Below are positions 1-5,236 of a DNA stretch of 7,247 bases, one piece after another. Made by a program: the position numbers and the translations under genes. Source of the DNA: an uncultured Mycoplasmatota bacterium (GTDB taxonomy: Bacteria; Bacillota_I; Bacilli_A; RF39; UBA660); the NCBI GenBank assembly GCA_946494345.1, contig CAMMBX010000060.1, positions 1-7,247 of the forward strand, written 5' to 3'. The first letter of the stretch is position 1; each line of letters begins with the position of its first letter. The notes beneath the pieces were generated by a model, which was not told the DNA's origin, ran no database searches, and worked only from the letters and a program-made list of their open reading frames with translations.

Positions 1-1
1 A

Positions 2-16
2 CTAGATTTTATCTAG
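2..16. repeat. Perfect inverted repeat at the left edge (CTAGAT-TTT-ATCTAG)
   Basis: Two 6-base arms that are exact reverse complements flank a TTT centre. It could be an operator for the downstream surface-protein gene or a small hairpin belonging to whatever lies left of the window. No T-run follows directly, so it does not look like a terminator. The palindrome is seen directly; its role is unknown. Confidence 0.35.
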
Positions 17-29
17 GGTTGCAAGGGTT

Positions 30-91
30 TTTATATTAAAACTGTCAAACTAGGGATATTTTATATAAAAGGTAGGCAAGTTTATATTAAA
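30..91 (+). repeat. Direct repeat TTTATATTAAA with upstream GCAAG, two copies
   Basis: TTTATATTAAA occurs at 30-40 and 81-91, and each copy is preceded by GCAAG (21-25 and 76-80), at slightly different spacing. CTAGGG also occurs twice (13-18 and 50-55). The leader thus has a partly duplicated structure. It may be a pair of regulator sites or simply a degenerate duplication in AT-rich DNA. Confidence 0.35.
42..69 (+). promoter_or_regulatory. Weak candidate promoter for the surface-protein gene
   Basis: CTGTCA at 42-47 and TATAAA at 64-69 are 16 bases apart, a poor but possible SigA-type pair. The start codon lies about 50 bases further on, behind a strong ribosome binding site (AAAGGAGGG, 105-113). 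The region is very AT-rich, so chance matches are easy; this is a tentative call. Confidence 0.25.
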
Positions 92-121
92 GCTTATCTT
101 AAAGAAAGGAGGGAATAAAAG

Positions 122-946
122 ATGAGTAAGGTTAAAAAAATCTTAGGAGTAACTATGGTTAGTCTATTTGCTTTCGTCCCATTTTTAAATGTTTCTGCTC
201 AAACAGAGTGGACTTTAAAAGATTGGGAAACAGAAAATGGTGATTATGGTAGTGTAACTGCAGTAGATGATAATATCACTAATATTAAAGGCAGTGGTTA
301 CGAAAATGAAACTGGAATGTTCTATGGACCATATAGTATGAAAAGTGAAGCGAAATTAGTAGATGGTATTACAGAAGATGTATACATTGAATTAAATAAA
401 GATAATATGACTCACGGCGAACTATTTGGCTTAACTATGTCATTAAATGATGAAAGTGATAGTTATGCTACAGAATTACTTGTAGAAACTCAAAAAGTCA
501 ATGATGATTATCTTGTAACTGTAGGACTAGATCCTAATTTTAAGGCCACTATTTCAGAAGATGGAGTATATACATATAGATATACCGCTACTTTAGAAGA
601 TGGTAAAACTTATCTTCAATTTTCTATATTAAAATGGGATGAAGTAATCGCTTCAACTACAAAAATTGATATGGGAGAAACAACTGCTGTAAGTGCAGGA
701 TATATGTGGTTTTGTAGTATAACTGCTGCTAATGGTATAAATGTTTATACAACATTACCAGAAAAACCATCAGAAGAAATTCCTGTACAACCAGTAGAAC
801 CAATTGAAGAAGTTACAACACCTAATACAACTATAGAAGAAGAAAATCCTAATACATCTGATAGCATTGTTTTAACTATTGGTATGCTAGTAGGATCACT
901 TACTATAGTAGGCTTTGGTATAAAAGCATTAAAAAAAAGAGCTTAG
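122..946 (+). CDS. Secreted, probably sortase-anchored surface protein
   Basis: Encodes 274 residues. Residues 1-26 form a signal peptide: a basic start (SKVKK), a hydrophobic core and a likely cut after VSA near residue 26. The body (27-211) is a polar, acidic, probably beta-rich domain I do not recognise. Residues 212-241 are a Pro/Glu/Thr linker of the kind that spans a cell wall. The C-terminus has the sorting-signal layout: NPNTSD (242-247), a hydrophobic stretch (about 249-266) and a basic tail (KALKKRA). The motif resembles NPxTG/NPQTN-type sortase substrates but has Ser where Gly is usual. The start is supported by AAAGGAGGG 8 bases upstream. The gene looks monocistronic, with a terminator directly after it. 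Surface display is well supported by architecture; the ligand or role is unknown. A simple C-terminal membrane anchor is the alternative. Confidence 0.75.
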   Translation: MSKVKKILGVTMVSLFAFVPFLNVSAQTEWTLKDWETENGDYGSVTAVDDNITNIKGSGYENETGMFYGPYSMKSEAKLVDGITEDVYIELNKDNMTHGELFGLTMSLNDESDSYATELLVETQKVNDDYLVTVGLDPNFKATISEDGVYTYRYTATLEDGKTYLQFSILKWDEVIASTTKIDMGETTAVSAGYMWFCSITAANGINVYTTLPEKPSEEIPVQPVEPIEEVTTPNTTIEEENPNTSDSIVLTIGMLVGSLTIVGFGIKALKKRA

Positions 947-967
947 GTTAGAAGCTCAGGTATTATA

Positions 968-999
968 GGCGATTAGATTAAATTCTAATTGCCTTTTTT
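968..999 (+). terminator. Intrinsic terminator of the surface-protein gene
   Basis: A 10-bp stem (968-977 with 984-993, one G-T wobble) closes a 6-base loop and is followed by six T (994-999). It begins 22 bases after the stop codon. On the minus strand the hairpin is followed only by TATAATA, so it would serve the convergent regulator gene poorly. Confidence 0.85.
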
Positions 1000-1040
1000 C
1001 TTCATATCAACTCGTAGTGGCAACAAAGCATCTTTAGGTT

Positions 1041-1241
1041 TCAAAAAAACTTATAAGGTTCAACATCCAAAATTTTAGATAAATCCTCAATAATGTCAAA
1101 ACTAGCAGAATGTTGACCACGTTCCATTCTACTAACATAATTAGTAGAAACATCTAAAAGCTCTGCAAGTTTTTCTTGAGTATACTTTTTCTTAAATCGA
1201 TAATATCTAACATTTTTTCCAAAGGCTTTCTTAAGCTCCAT
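1041..1241 (-). CDS. Small XRE-family helix-turn-helix transcriptional regulator
   Basis: Encodes 66 residues and is almost entirely one HTH_3 (Cro/CI-type) domain. The hallmark TQEKLAELLDVSTNYVSRME covers residues 21-40, with the turn and recognition helix around 32-40, and further helices run to about residue 60. There is no sensor or dimerisation domain, as in the smallest XRE/SinR-like or phage-type repressors. A ribosome binding site reading GGGGTGAT on the minus strand lies just upstream (1245-1255 region). The gene ends in TGA, one reason to infer the standard code. It is divergent from sigG and convergent with the surface-protein gene. A palindrome in the intergenic region is a candidate operator. 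Its targets are unknown; autoregulation and an effect on sigG are inference. Confidence 0.85.
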   Translation of the reverse strand: MELKKAFGKNVRYYRFKKKYTQEKLAELLDVSTNYVSRMERGQHSASFDIIEDLSKILDVEPYKFF

Positions 1242-1289
1242 AGCATCACCCCGCCTATAACTACACTTAATATGATACTTTTTTTCTTT

Positions 1290-1319
1290 TCTATACTAAA
1301 CAACTTTTCAGGTTTACAA
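1290..1319 (-). promoter_or_regulatory. Candidate promoter of the XRE regulator gene
   Basis: On the minus strand, TTGTAA (1319-1314) and TATAGA (1295-1290) are separated by 18 bases, a plausible SigA pair about 50 bases before the start codon. Other AT-rich -10 choices exist nearer the gene (for example TATCAT), so the exact promoter is uncertain. Confidence 0.35.
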
Positions 1320-1323
1320 AAAA

Positions 1324-1336
1324 TATACAATGTATA
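1324..1336. promoter_or_regulatory. Perfect palindrome TATACA-A-TGTATA, candidate operator
   Basis: A 13-base perfect inverted repeat (6+1+6) lies between the divergent XRE regulator gene and sigG. Size and symmetry fit a dimeric HTH repressor site. It abuts the possible regulator promoter and its right half is the possible -35 of sigG. The palindrome is seen directly; binding by the adjacent XRE protein is inference. Confidence 0.5.
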
Positions 1337-1361
1337 AAAAAACAATTATTTAATCATTATT
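1332..1361 (+). promoter_or_regulatory. Candidate SigF/SigG-type promoter of sigG
   Basis: GTATA (1332-1336) fits the forespore -35 consensus GHATR. After an 18-base spacer, CATTATT (1355-1361) matches CATNHTA at six of seven positions. In B. subtilis sigG is transcribed by SigF and then by SigG itself, so such a promoter is expected. The predicted start, around 1368, would leave an extremely short leader beginning at the ribosome binding site, which weakens the call. Confidence 0.4.
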
Positions 1362-1379
1362 AGTTCAGGAGATGATTAA

Positions 1380-2165
1380 ATGTTTGGTAAAGCTAGTAAT
1401 AAAGTATTAATAAGTGGGGTATCAACCTCTGAACTAAAAGTATTAACTAGTGAAGAAATGACAGAGCTATTTAAAAAAATGCAAAATGGAGATCCTTTCG
1501 CTAGAAACGATTTAGTAAATGGTAATTTAAAATTAGTTTTAAGTATTTTAAGAAAAGTAAATAGTAAAAATGAAAATTTAGATGATTTATTTCAAGTAGG
1601 CTGCATAGGTTTAGTAAAAGCTATTGATAACTTTGACTTATCGCATGAAGTTAAGTTTTCAACTTATGCTGTACCTATGATATTAGGAGAAATAAAAAGA
1701 TATTTGCGGGATAATAATAGCATTAGAGTTAGTCGATCTACAAGAGACTTAGCATATAAGGCATTAAGATTAAAAGAAGATTATTTTAAAGAAAAAGGAG
1801 AAGAATTAGATATTGACAAAATAGCAGAATCCTTAGATGTAACTACTTATGATGTTATTTTTGCTTTAGAATCTTTAAAAGATCCAATATCAATGTTTGA
1901 ACCTATTTATAATGATGGTGGTGATACAATCTATGTTTATGATCAAATAGAAGATAAAAAGAAAACAGGAAGTGTTATGGAAGAACATCTCGCTACAACT
2001 GATGCAGTTGAAGCTTTAAATGAAAGAGAAAAACATATATTAAATGAACGATACATAATTGGAAAAACTCAAATGGAGATTGCTAAAGATATGGATATTA
2101 GTCAAGCCCAAGTATCAAGGCTTGAAAAAAATGCTATTAAGCAGTTAAAGAAAACATTAAGATAA
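1380..2165 (+). CDS. sigG: RNA polymerase sporulation sigma factor SigG
   Basis: Encodes 261 residues, the usual SigG length. This is the late forespore sigma factor, which directs transcription of spore-protectant and germination genes. Region 2 carries DDLFQVGCIGLVKA (68-81) and FSTYAVPMILGEIKRYLRDN (93-112), the core-binding and -10 recognition segment. Region 3 follows (about 116-192), including the SigG-like FEPIYNDGGD. Region 4 (206-258) holds the -35-binding helix-turn-helix TQMEIAKDMDISQAQVSRLE. The N-terminus (NKVLISGVSTSEL) also matches SigG rather than SigF, and Asn47 in LVNGNL lines up with Asn45 of the B. subtilis protein. The ribosome binding site AGGAG (1367-1371) is 8 bases before the ATG. 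No sigE or spoIIGA lies immediately upstream, unlike Bacillus and Clostridium; ylmC follows, as is usual. Confidence 0.96.
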   Translation: MFGKASNKVLISGVSTSELKVLTSEEMTELFKKMQNGDPFARNDLVNGNLKLVLSILRKVNSKNENLDDLFQVGCIGLVKAIDNFDLSHEVKFSTYAVPMILGEIKRYLRDNNSIRVSRSTRDLAYKALRLKEDYFKEKGEELDIDKIAESLDVTTYDVIFALESLKDPISMFEPIYNDGGDTIYVYDQIEDKKKTGSVMEEHLATTDAVEALNEREKHILNERYIIGKTQMEIAKDMDISQAQVSRLEKNAIKQLKKTLR

Positions 2166-2217
2166 GCATAGAATATTATTTTTTTACATATCCTTAAGTA
2201 GTTAGAAGAGTGATATT

Positions 2218-2448
2218 ATGAGACTTTCCGATTTGCAAAGTAAAGATATAGTTAATATTGTAGATGGTAGAAATATTGGTAATATTATAGATGTAAAATT
2301 TGATGAAAAAAGTGGTTCTATCATTAGTTTAATTGTCGAGACAAAAGGTAAATTTATGTCCTTTAATAAAAATGAAGATACAGAAATTAAATGGCAAAGC
2401 ATTGAACGAATTGGTGAAGACGTTATTTTAGTAAGACTTGGTAATTAA
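2218..2448 (+). CDS. ylmC: YlmC/YmxH family sporulation protein (PRC-barrel)
   Basis: Encodes 76 residues, the full length of this family. The opening MRLSDLQSKDIVNI and the central GRNIGNIIDVKFDEKSG match the YlmC/YmxH pattern, a single small PRC-barrel beta domain. It ends with the typical W-x-S-I-x-x-IGEDVILV (59-72). The molecular function is not established; the family is conserved in spore formers and usually sits just downstream of sigG, as here (52 bases). The ribosome binding site is AAGAG/AGTGAT at 2206-2214. The yunB start follows the stop after 2 bases, so the two are probably translationally coupled and part of the sigG transcript. Confidence 0.9.
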   Translation: MRLSDLQSKDIVNIVDGRNIGNIIDVKFDEKSGSIISLIVETKGKFMSFNKNEDTEIKWQSIERIGEDVILVRLGN

Positions 2449-2450
2449 AG

Positions 2451-3170
2451 ATGAATAAAAAGAAAATATATCTTCTGCTAGGGTTATTAGTACTTTCTTT
2501 TAGCATTGCTCTATACTTTACTTTTGTAACTGGAAAAGGACTAGAAAAAATAATTGTTAACTATGCTACTACAGAAACAGAGCGTATCGCTAATGTAATA
2601 TTAAATGATGTGGTTAACTTAGATGAAAATAACTTTGATTCTGACTTTTTTGAAATAAGTCGTAATAGTGATGGTAATATTGAACTAATCAATTTTGATA
2701 CAAAAGTTACAAATGAACTATTAAAAGAAATAAATGAAAAAGCGATGAAACGTCTTAGTGCATTAGAAAAAGGTAATACTGATGATTTAGAATTATCAGA
2801 CTCTCTAAAAGGAACAAGACTTACATTTTTAGATGATGGAGTAGTTTGTGATATTCCTTTAGGAGTTCTATTTCATAACTCTCTAATCGTTAATTTAACC
2901 GCTAGTATTCCTATTAGATTCTCATTTATTGGCACAGTTAGTAGTAATTTAGTAACTAATGTTAAAGAATATGGTTTTAATAATGCTTTAATAGAAGTAG
3001 GAATAGAAGTAACTATTAAAGAAAAAATAACAATGCCTCATTCTACTGAAAGTATTCCAATTAAGACCAAGATTAATTTAGTTACACAAATAGTACAAGG
3101 CGGTGTTCCTGAGTATTACAATGGTTCATTTCAATCAAGTTCTGCTGTTTTCTCTAGCAAATTCAAATAA
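2451..3170 (+). CDS. yunB: Sporulation protein YunB
   Basis: Encodes 239 residues. A membrane segment at about 6-27 (after NKKK) anchors the protein, leaving the rest outside the membrane. The C-terminal two thirds follow the YunB pattern: an early DIPLG (134-138), IPIRF...GTV (153-163), an EYGFNNALIEV stretch (173-183, where the family usually has a GINQ-like motif), a M-P-H-S-T-E turn (195-200) and the diagnostic QGGVPEYY (216-223). YunB belongs to the SigE-controlled set in B. subtilis and is needed for normal spore formation; its biochemical role is unknown. No clear ribosome binding site precedes the ATG, consistent with coupling to ylmC two bases upstream. Having a mother-cell-type gene directly behind sigG is noteworthy. 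No SigE promoter could be identified here. Confidence 0.88.
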   Translation: MNKKKIYLLLGLLVLSFSIALYFTFVTGKGLEKIIVNYATTETERIANVILNDVVNLDENNFDSDFFEISRNSDGNIELINFDTKVTNELLKEINEKAMKRLSALEKGNTDDLELSDSLKGTRLTFLDDGVVCDIPLGVLFHNSLIVNLTASIPIRFSFIGTVSSNLVTNVKEYGFNNALIEVGIEVTIKEKITMPHSTESIPIKTKINLVTQIVQGGVPEYYNGSFQSSSAVFSSKFK

Positions 3171-3184
3171 ATATATGTTAAAAT
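3155..3184 (+). promoter_or_regulatory. Extended -10 promoter of yutD
   Basis: TATGTTAAAAT (3174-3184) contains TGn-TAAAAT, an extended -10 box. A weak -35 (TAGCAA, 3155-3160) lies 18 bases upstream, inside the end of yunB. It would let yutD be made in vegetative cells independently of the sporulation operon. The same 11-mer, with one change, precedes the DUF1292 gene. Confidence 0.5.
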
Positions 3185-3193
3185 AGAAACAGC

Positions 3194-3200
3194 AGGTGAT
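3194..3200 (+). promoter_or_regulatory. Ribosome binding site deciding the yutD start
   Basis: AGGTGAT lies 4 bases before the ATG at 3205. A GTG at 3196 is in frame but is itself part of this site, so the ATG is the likely start. Confidence 0.75.
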
Positions 3201-3204
3201 AGGA

Positions 3205-3498
3205 ATGTATAAACTATTAGATAATGATTATAAAATAGTTAAAGGAAAAGAAAATTTTAATTATGAAGAAGTAAAATATCTTTTTACAGATTATTTTTTA
3301 GAATTTGATTATGTTTTTGGTGATTATTCTTACGGAAAATTGCGCCTTAAAGGTTTTAATGATAGTGAAAATAAAAGAGTAAAGAAAATTAATGATATAA
3401 AGTATTTAGATACATATATAAAAGAATATTGTGCCCCAGGATCCAAGATATTTCTCTTGAAAAAAGAAAAAAATAGCCAAAATAATAAAAAAGTATAA
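3205..3498 (+). CDS. yutD: YutD family protein (DUF1027)
   Basis: Encodes 97 residues. It matches the YutD family along its length: YEEVKYLFTDYFLEFDYVFGDY (20-41) corresponds to the family's conserved Y-D-Y-I-V-G-D region, followed by LRLKGF (46-51), a basic turn, and LDTYIKEYC (68-76) leading to IFLLKK (82-87). The protein is small, soluble and has no signal peptide; its function is unestablished. The family is widespread in Firmicutes, sporulating or not, which suggests a housekeeping role. In B. subtilis yutD lies in the yut/yun cluster close to yunB and yutH, so finding it between yunB and a YutH-like gene supports both calls. The tail (KKEKNSQNNKKV) is low complexity. The gene has its own promoter and terminator. 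Confidence 0.82.
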   Translation: MYKLLDNDYKIVKGKENFNYEEVKYLFTDYFLEFDYVFGDYSYGKLRLKGFNDSENKRVKKINDIKYLDTYIKEYCAPGSKIFLLKKEKNSQNNKKV

Positions 3499-3526
3499 AA
3501 ATAGGGGTTTCTATTTCTTTTTTTTT
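3499..3526 (+). terminator. Intrinsic terminator after yutD
   Basis: AAATAG (3499-3504) pairs with CTATTT (3511-3516) around GGGTTT, followed by C and nine T (3518-3526). The stem is short and AT-rich, but the T-run is long and the hairpin starts right at the stop codon. Confidence 0.6.
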
Positions 3527-3536
3527 ATGCTAAAAT
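3526..3536 (+). promoter_or_regulatory. Extended -10 promoter of the DUF1292 operon
   Basis: TATGCTAAAAT (3526-3536) holds TGC-TAAAAT, an extended -10 with no convincing -35. It starts at the last T of the yutD terminator and lies 35 bases before the start codon, so a new transcript probably begins here. Confidence 0.5.
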
Positions 3537-3571
3537 TATTTATAGAATAGTAAAGGGAGGAAAAAACAAGG

Positions 3572-3844
3572 ATGAATGATAAGAAGAAAATGACTTTATC
3601 AATTATAGGTGAAGATGGTTCTATTGATGAAGTAGAAGTTGTTATTGCTTTTGAATTTAAAGATACAAAAAAAGAATATGTTGTTTATACAAAAAATGAG
3701 AAAGATGAAAACGGTAATGTAACTGTTTATGTTTCAAATGTAGATAGGAGTGGAGAAACTCCAAAACTATATGGCATAGATGATGAAGATGAATGGAACA
3801 GAGTAAAAGATGTATTAAGAAAATTATCAAAAAAAGAAGACTAA
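3572..3844 (+). CDS. DUF1292 family protein (YrzB-like)
   Basis: Encodes 90 residues, a typical length for the family. The core reads as DUF1292: an acidic opening strand (LSIIGEDGSIDEVEVV, 9-24), then AFEFKDTKKEYVVYT (26-40), then VTVYVSNVD (50-58) and the closing D-E-D-E-W-x-x-V helix (71-78). The protein is small, soluble, acidic and of unknown function. In B. subtilis the homologue YrzB sits beside the Holliday-junction nuclease gene yrrK; that context is absent here. The ribosome binding site AGGGAGG (3554-3560) is 11 bases from the ATG, slightly long. The coiled-coil gene follows 37 bases after the stop, probably in the same transcript. Confidence 0.82.
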   Translation: MNDKKKMTLSIIGEDGSIDEVEVVIAFEFKDTKKEYVVYTKNEKDENGNVTVYVSNVDRSGETPKLYGIDDEDEWNRVKDVLRKLSKKED

Positions 3845-3867
3845 ATAGATAGTATTGGTAATTAGTT

Positions 3868-3876
3868 GGAGGCGAT
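3868..3876 (+). promoter_or_regulatory. Ribosome binding site deciding the coiled-coil gene start
   Basis: GGAGGCGAT lies 5 bases before the ATG at 3882 (9 bases from GGAGG). An in-frame TTG at 3855 would place this site inside the coding region, so the ATG is preferred. Confidence 0.8.
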
Positions 3877-3881
3877 ATAAC

Positions 3882-5186
3882 ATGAGTGAAAAACTAGATA
3901 ATGATGTTTTCAAAATTAAAAGAATAGATGGAGAGGCTTTATCAGGTGATGCGAATAAGCTAAAGTTACTAGTAACTTCTTATAGTATTATAATGGAAGT
4001 CCAAGAAGCATATATTGAAGAAGAAATAGCTGCTAAAGAAGAAGAGAAAAGAAGCAAAACAGTCCAAAGTAATATAAAAAATTCAAAAAATGAAATATCA
4101 GAACTTACTAATGAGTTAAATAGTCTATATGATATTTATACTGATTTTACTGAAGCACACAAAAGATTTGTCGATTATGCTAAAAAGGCTTTAAGCTTAC
4201 CTGAAGAAAATCTTAAAGAGTTAGTAGAAAAGGGCTGGACAAAAATAGAAGGTAAAAAAGTAACCCTAAAAGGTGTCCAATCAGCTGCTGATAAAGCACA
4301 GTCAGTCATAAGCGATGCTCAAAGTGCTAATCTTTTCTCTAATATAGATACTAATGCTATTAAAGAAGAAGTGGAAAAAGTTATAAACGAATATGATTAC
4401 ACTCCTGATAAAGCTTCTGAAGAAACTAAACCACTTGATACATATATTGAAGAGAATATCGATGCCAATAATATTGAAAGTGAATCAAAAGATATGGCTA
4501 CTTATATTAAAGAAGAAGTTGATAAGAGAAAAGCTCAAGAAATAGATGATTCTGATATAGATGATATTATAAGTTTCTCTGGTAAAGGAAGTTTAGATGA
4601 TATTTTCTCAAAAGCTGATAACGTTAGTAATCCTGAAAGTAAAAAAGAAGAGCCAGAAACAAAAGAAGAAAATACCGCTACAGCAACAGCATCAAGTAAT
4701 GACCCAATTGATTTCAGCGGTGATAAATCAATTCAGGAAACTATTGAGTCTTTAGAAAGAAGAAATCAAGAATTAACATCTAAAGAAGAAGAATTGAATG
4801 ATATTAAATTAAGTATGGAAGATCAAGAAGCAGAAGCTATAAGAAAAAGAGATGAAGCTAAAAAAGCTAGCGAAATTGCTAAACAAAAAGCTTTAGAACA
4901 AAGAAAACAACTAGAAGAGTACAGAAGCTATATGCCTAGAGTAGAAGAATTAAGAAACGCTAATAAAGAGCAAGAAAAAAGAAACAGTGCTATAGCTGAA
5001 GAAGTAAACAAAAAAAGAGCTTACTTAAATTCTATAAAAGAAGAAACACTAAGATTTGAAAATGAAACCTCTAAATATGAAGCAGAAAATAAAGAAACAA
5101 TTAAAGAGTACAAAAAACTATTAGCAAGTATTTATGGTACTGATGATGAGGAAATGACTGGTGGAGAAGAACATAAAACTAAATAA
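3882..5186 (+). CDS. Unrecognised acidic coiled-coil protein
   Basis: Encodes 434 residues, rich in Glu, Lys, Asp and Ala, with no signal peptide or membrane segment, so probably cytoplasmic. Residues 1-45 look ordered (KIKRIDGEAL, KLLVTSYSIIMEVQEAY). About 45-100 are a first helical coiled coil, 105-170 a mixed segment, and 175-275 an acidic, probably disordered linker. Residues 283-418 form a long heptad-like coiled coil (ESLERRNQELTSKEEEL onward). Two short motifs are duplicated: TYIEENID (187-194) and TYIKEEVD (207-214); and I-S-FSGKGS-L (230-238) and I-D-FSGDKS-I (276-284). Such layouts are seen in scaffold, septation and chromosome-associated proteins, but I recognise no family and claim no function. 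It is co-transcribed with the DUF1292 gene and ends within its own terminator hairpin. It lies among spore genes, which does not prove a spore role. Confidence 0.8.
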   Translation: MSEKLDNDVFKIKRIDGEALSGDANKLKLLVTSYSIIMEVQEAYIEEEIAAKEEEKRSKTVQSNIKNSKNEISELTNELNSLYDIYTDFTEAHKRFVDYAKKALSLPEENLKELVEKGWTKIEGKKVTLKGVQSAADKAQSVISDAQSANLFSNIDTNAIKEEVEKVINEYDYTPDKASEETKPLDTYIEENIDANNIESESKDMATYIKEEVDKRKAQEIDDSDIDDIISFSGKGSLDDIFSKADNVSNPESKKEEPETKEENTATATASSNDPIDFSGDKSIQETIESLERRNQELTSKEEELNDIKLSMEDQEAEAIRKRDEAKKASEIAKQKALEQRKQLEEYRSYMPRVEELRNANKEQEKRNSAIAEEVNKKRAYLNSIKEETLRFENETSKYEAENKETIKEYKKLLASIYGTDDEEMTGGEEHKTK

Positions 5187-5200
5187 TATGTTCTTTTTTT
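5165..5200 (+). terminator. Intrinsic terminator overlapping the end of the coiled-coil gene
   Basis: AAGAACATA (5167-5175) pairs perfectly with TATGTTCTT (5187-5195), a 9-bp stem around an 11-base loop, followed by more T to 5200. The stop codon (5184-5186) is in the loop, so the left arm encodes the last residues. The signal is good despite a low-GC stem. Confidence 0.7.
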
Positions 5201-5236
5201 GATGAAAAATTCATATAGTTTACTGAGGTTTTAGAT

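Noticed and set aside
1..121. Riboswitch in the leader of the surface-protein gene
   Set aside because: Repeats and a hairpin are present, but none of the conserved cores I know (for example cyclic-di-GMP or preQ1 classes) could be matched.
1154..1345. Open frame of 63 codons on the minus strand
   Set aside because: It overlaps the XRE gene in another frame, runs through that gene's promoter region and the palindrome, and has a Lys/Ile/Leu-rich translation without any domain.
2171..2194. SigE-type promoter before ylmC (GAATATT and CATATCCT)
   Set aside because: Both boxes look right but are only 9 bases apart, against the roughly 14 required.
2202..2402. Open frame of 66 codons on the minus strand
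   Set aside because: It is antisense to ylmC, whose family match and spacing are convincing; the hydrophobic translation is a shadow of that gene.
3196..3204. GTG start for yutD
   Set aside because: The GTG is part of the AGGTGAT ribosome binding site serving the ATG at 3205.
3855..3881. TTG start for the coiled-coil protein
   Set aside because: It would encode the ribosome binding site of the ATG at 3882 and has no good site of its own.
5186..5219. SigE-type promoter before the yutH-like gene (ATATG and CATATAGT)
   Set aside because: The spacer is about 21 bases and the -35 lies inside a terminator, so the match is probably chance in AT-rich DNA.
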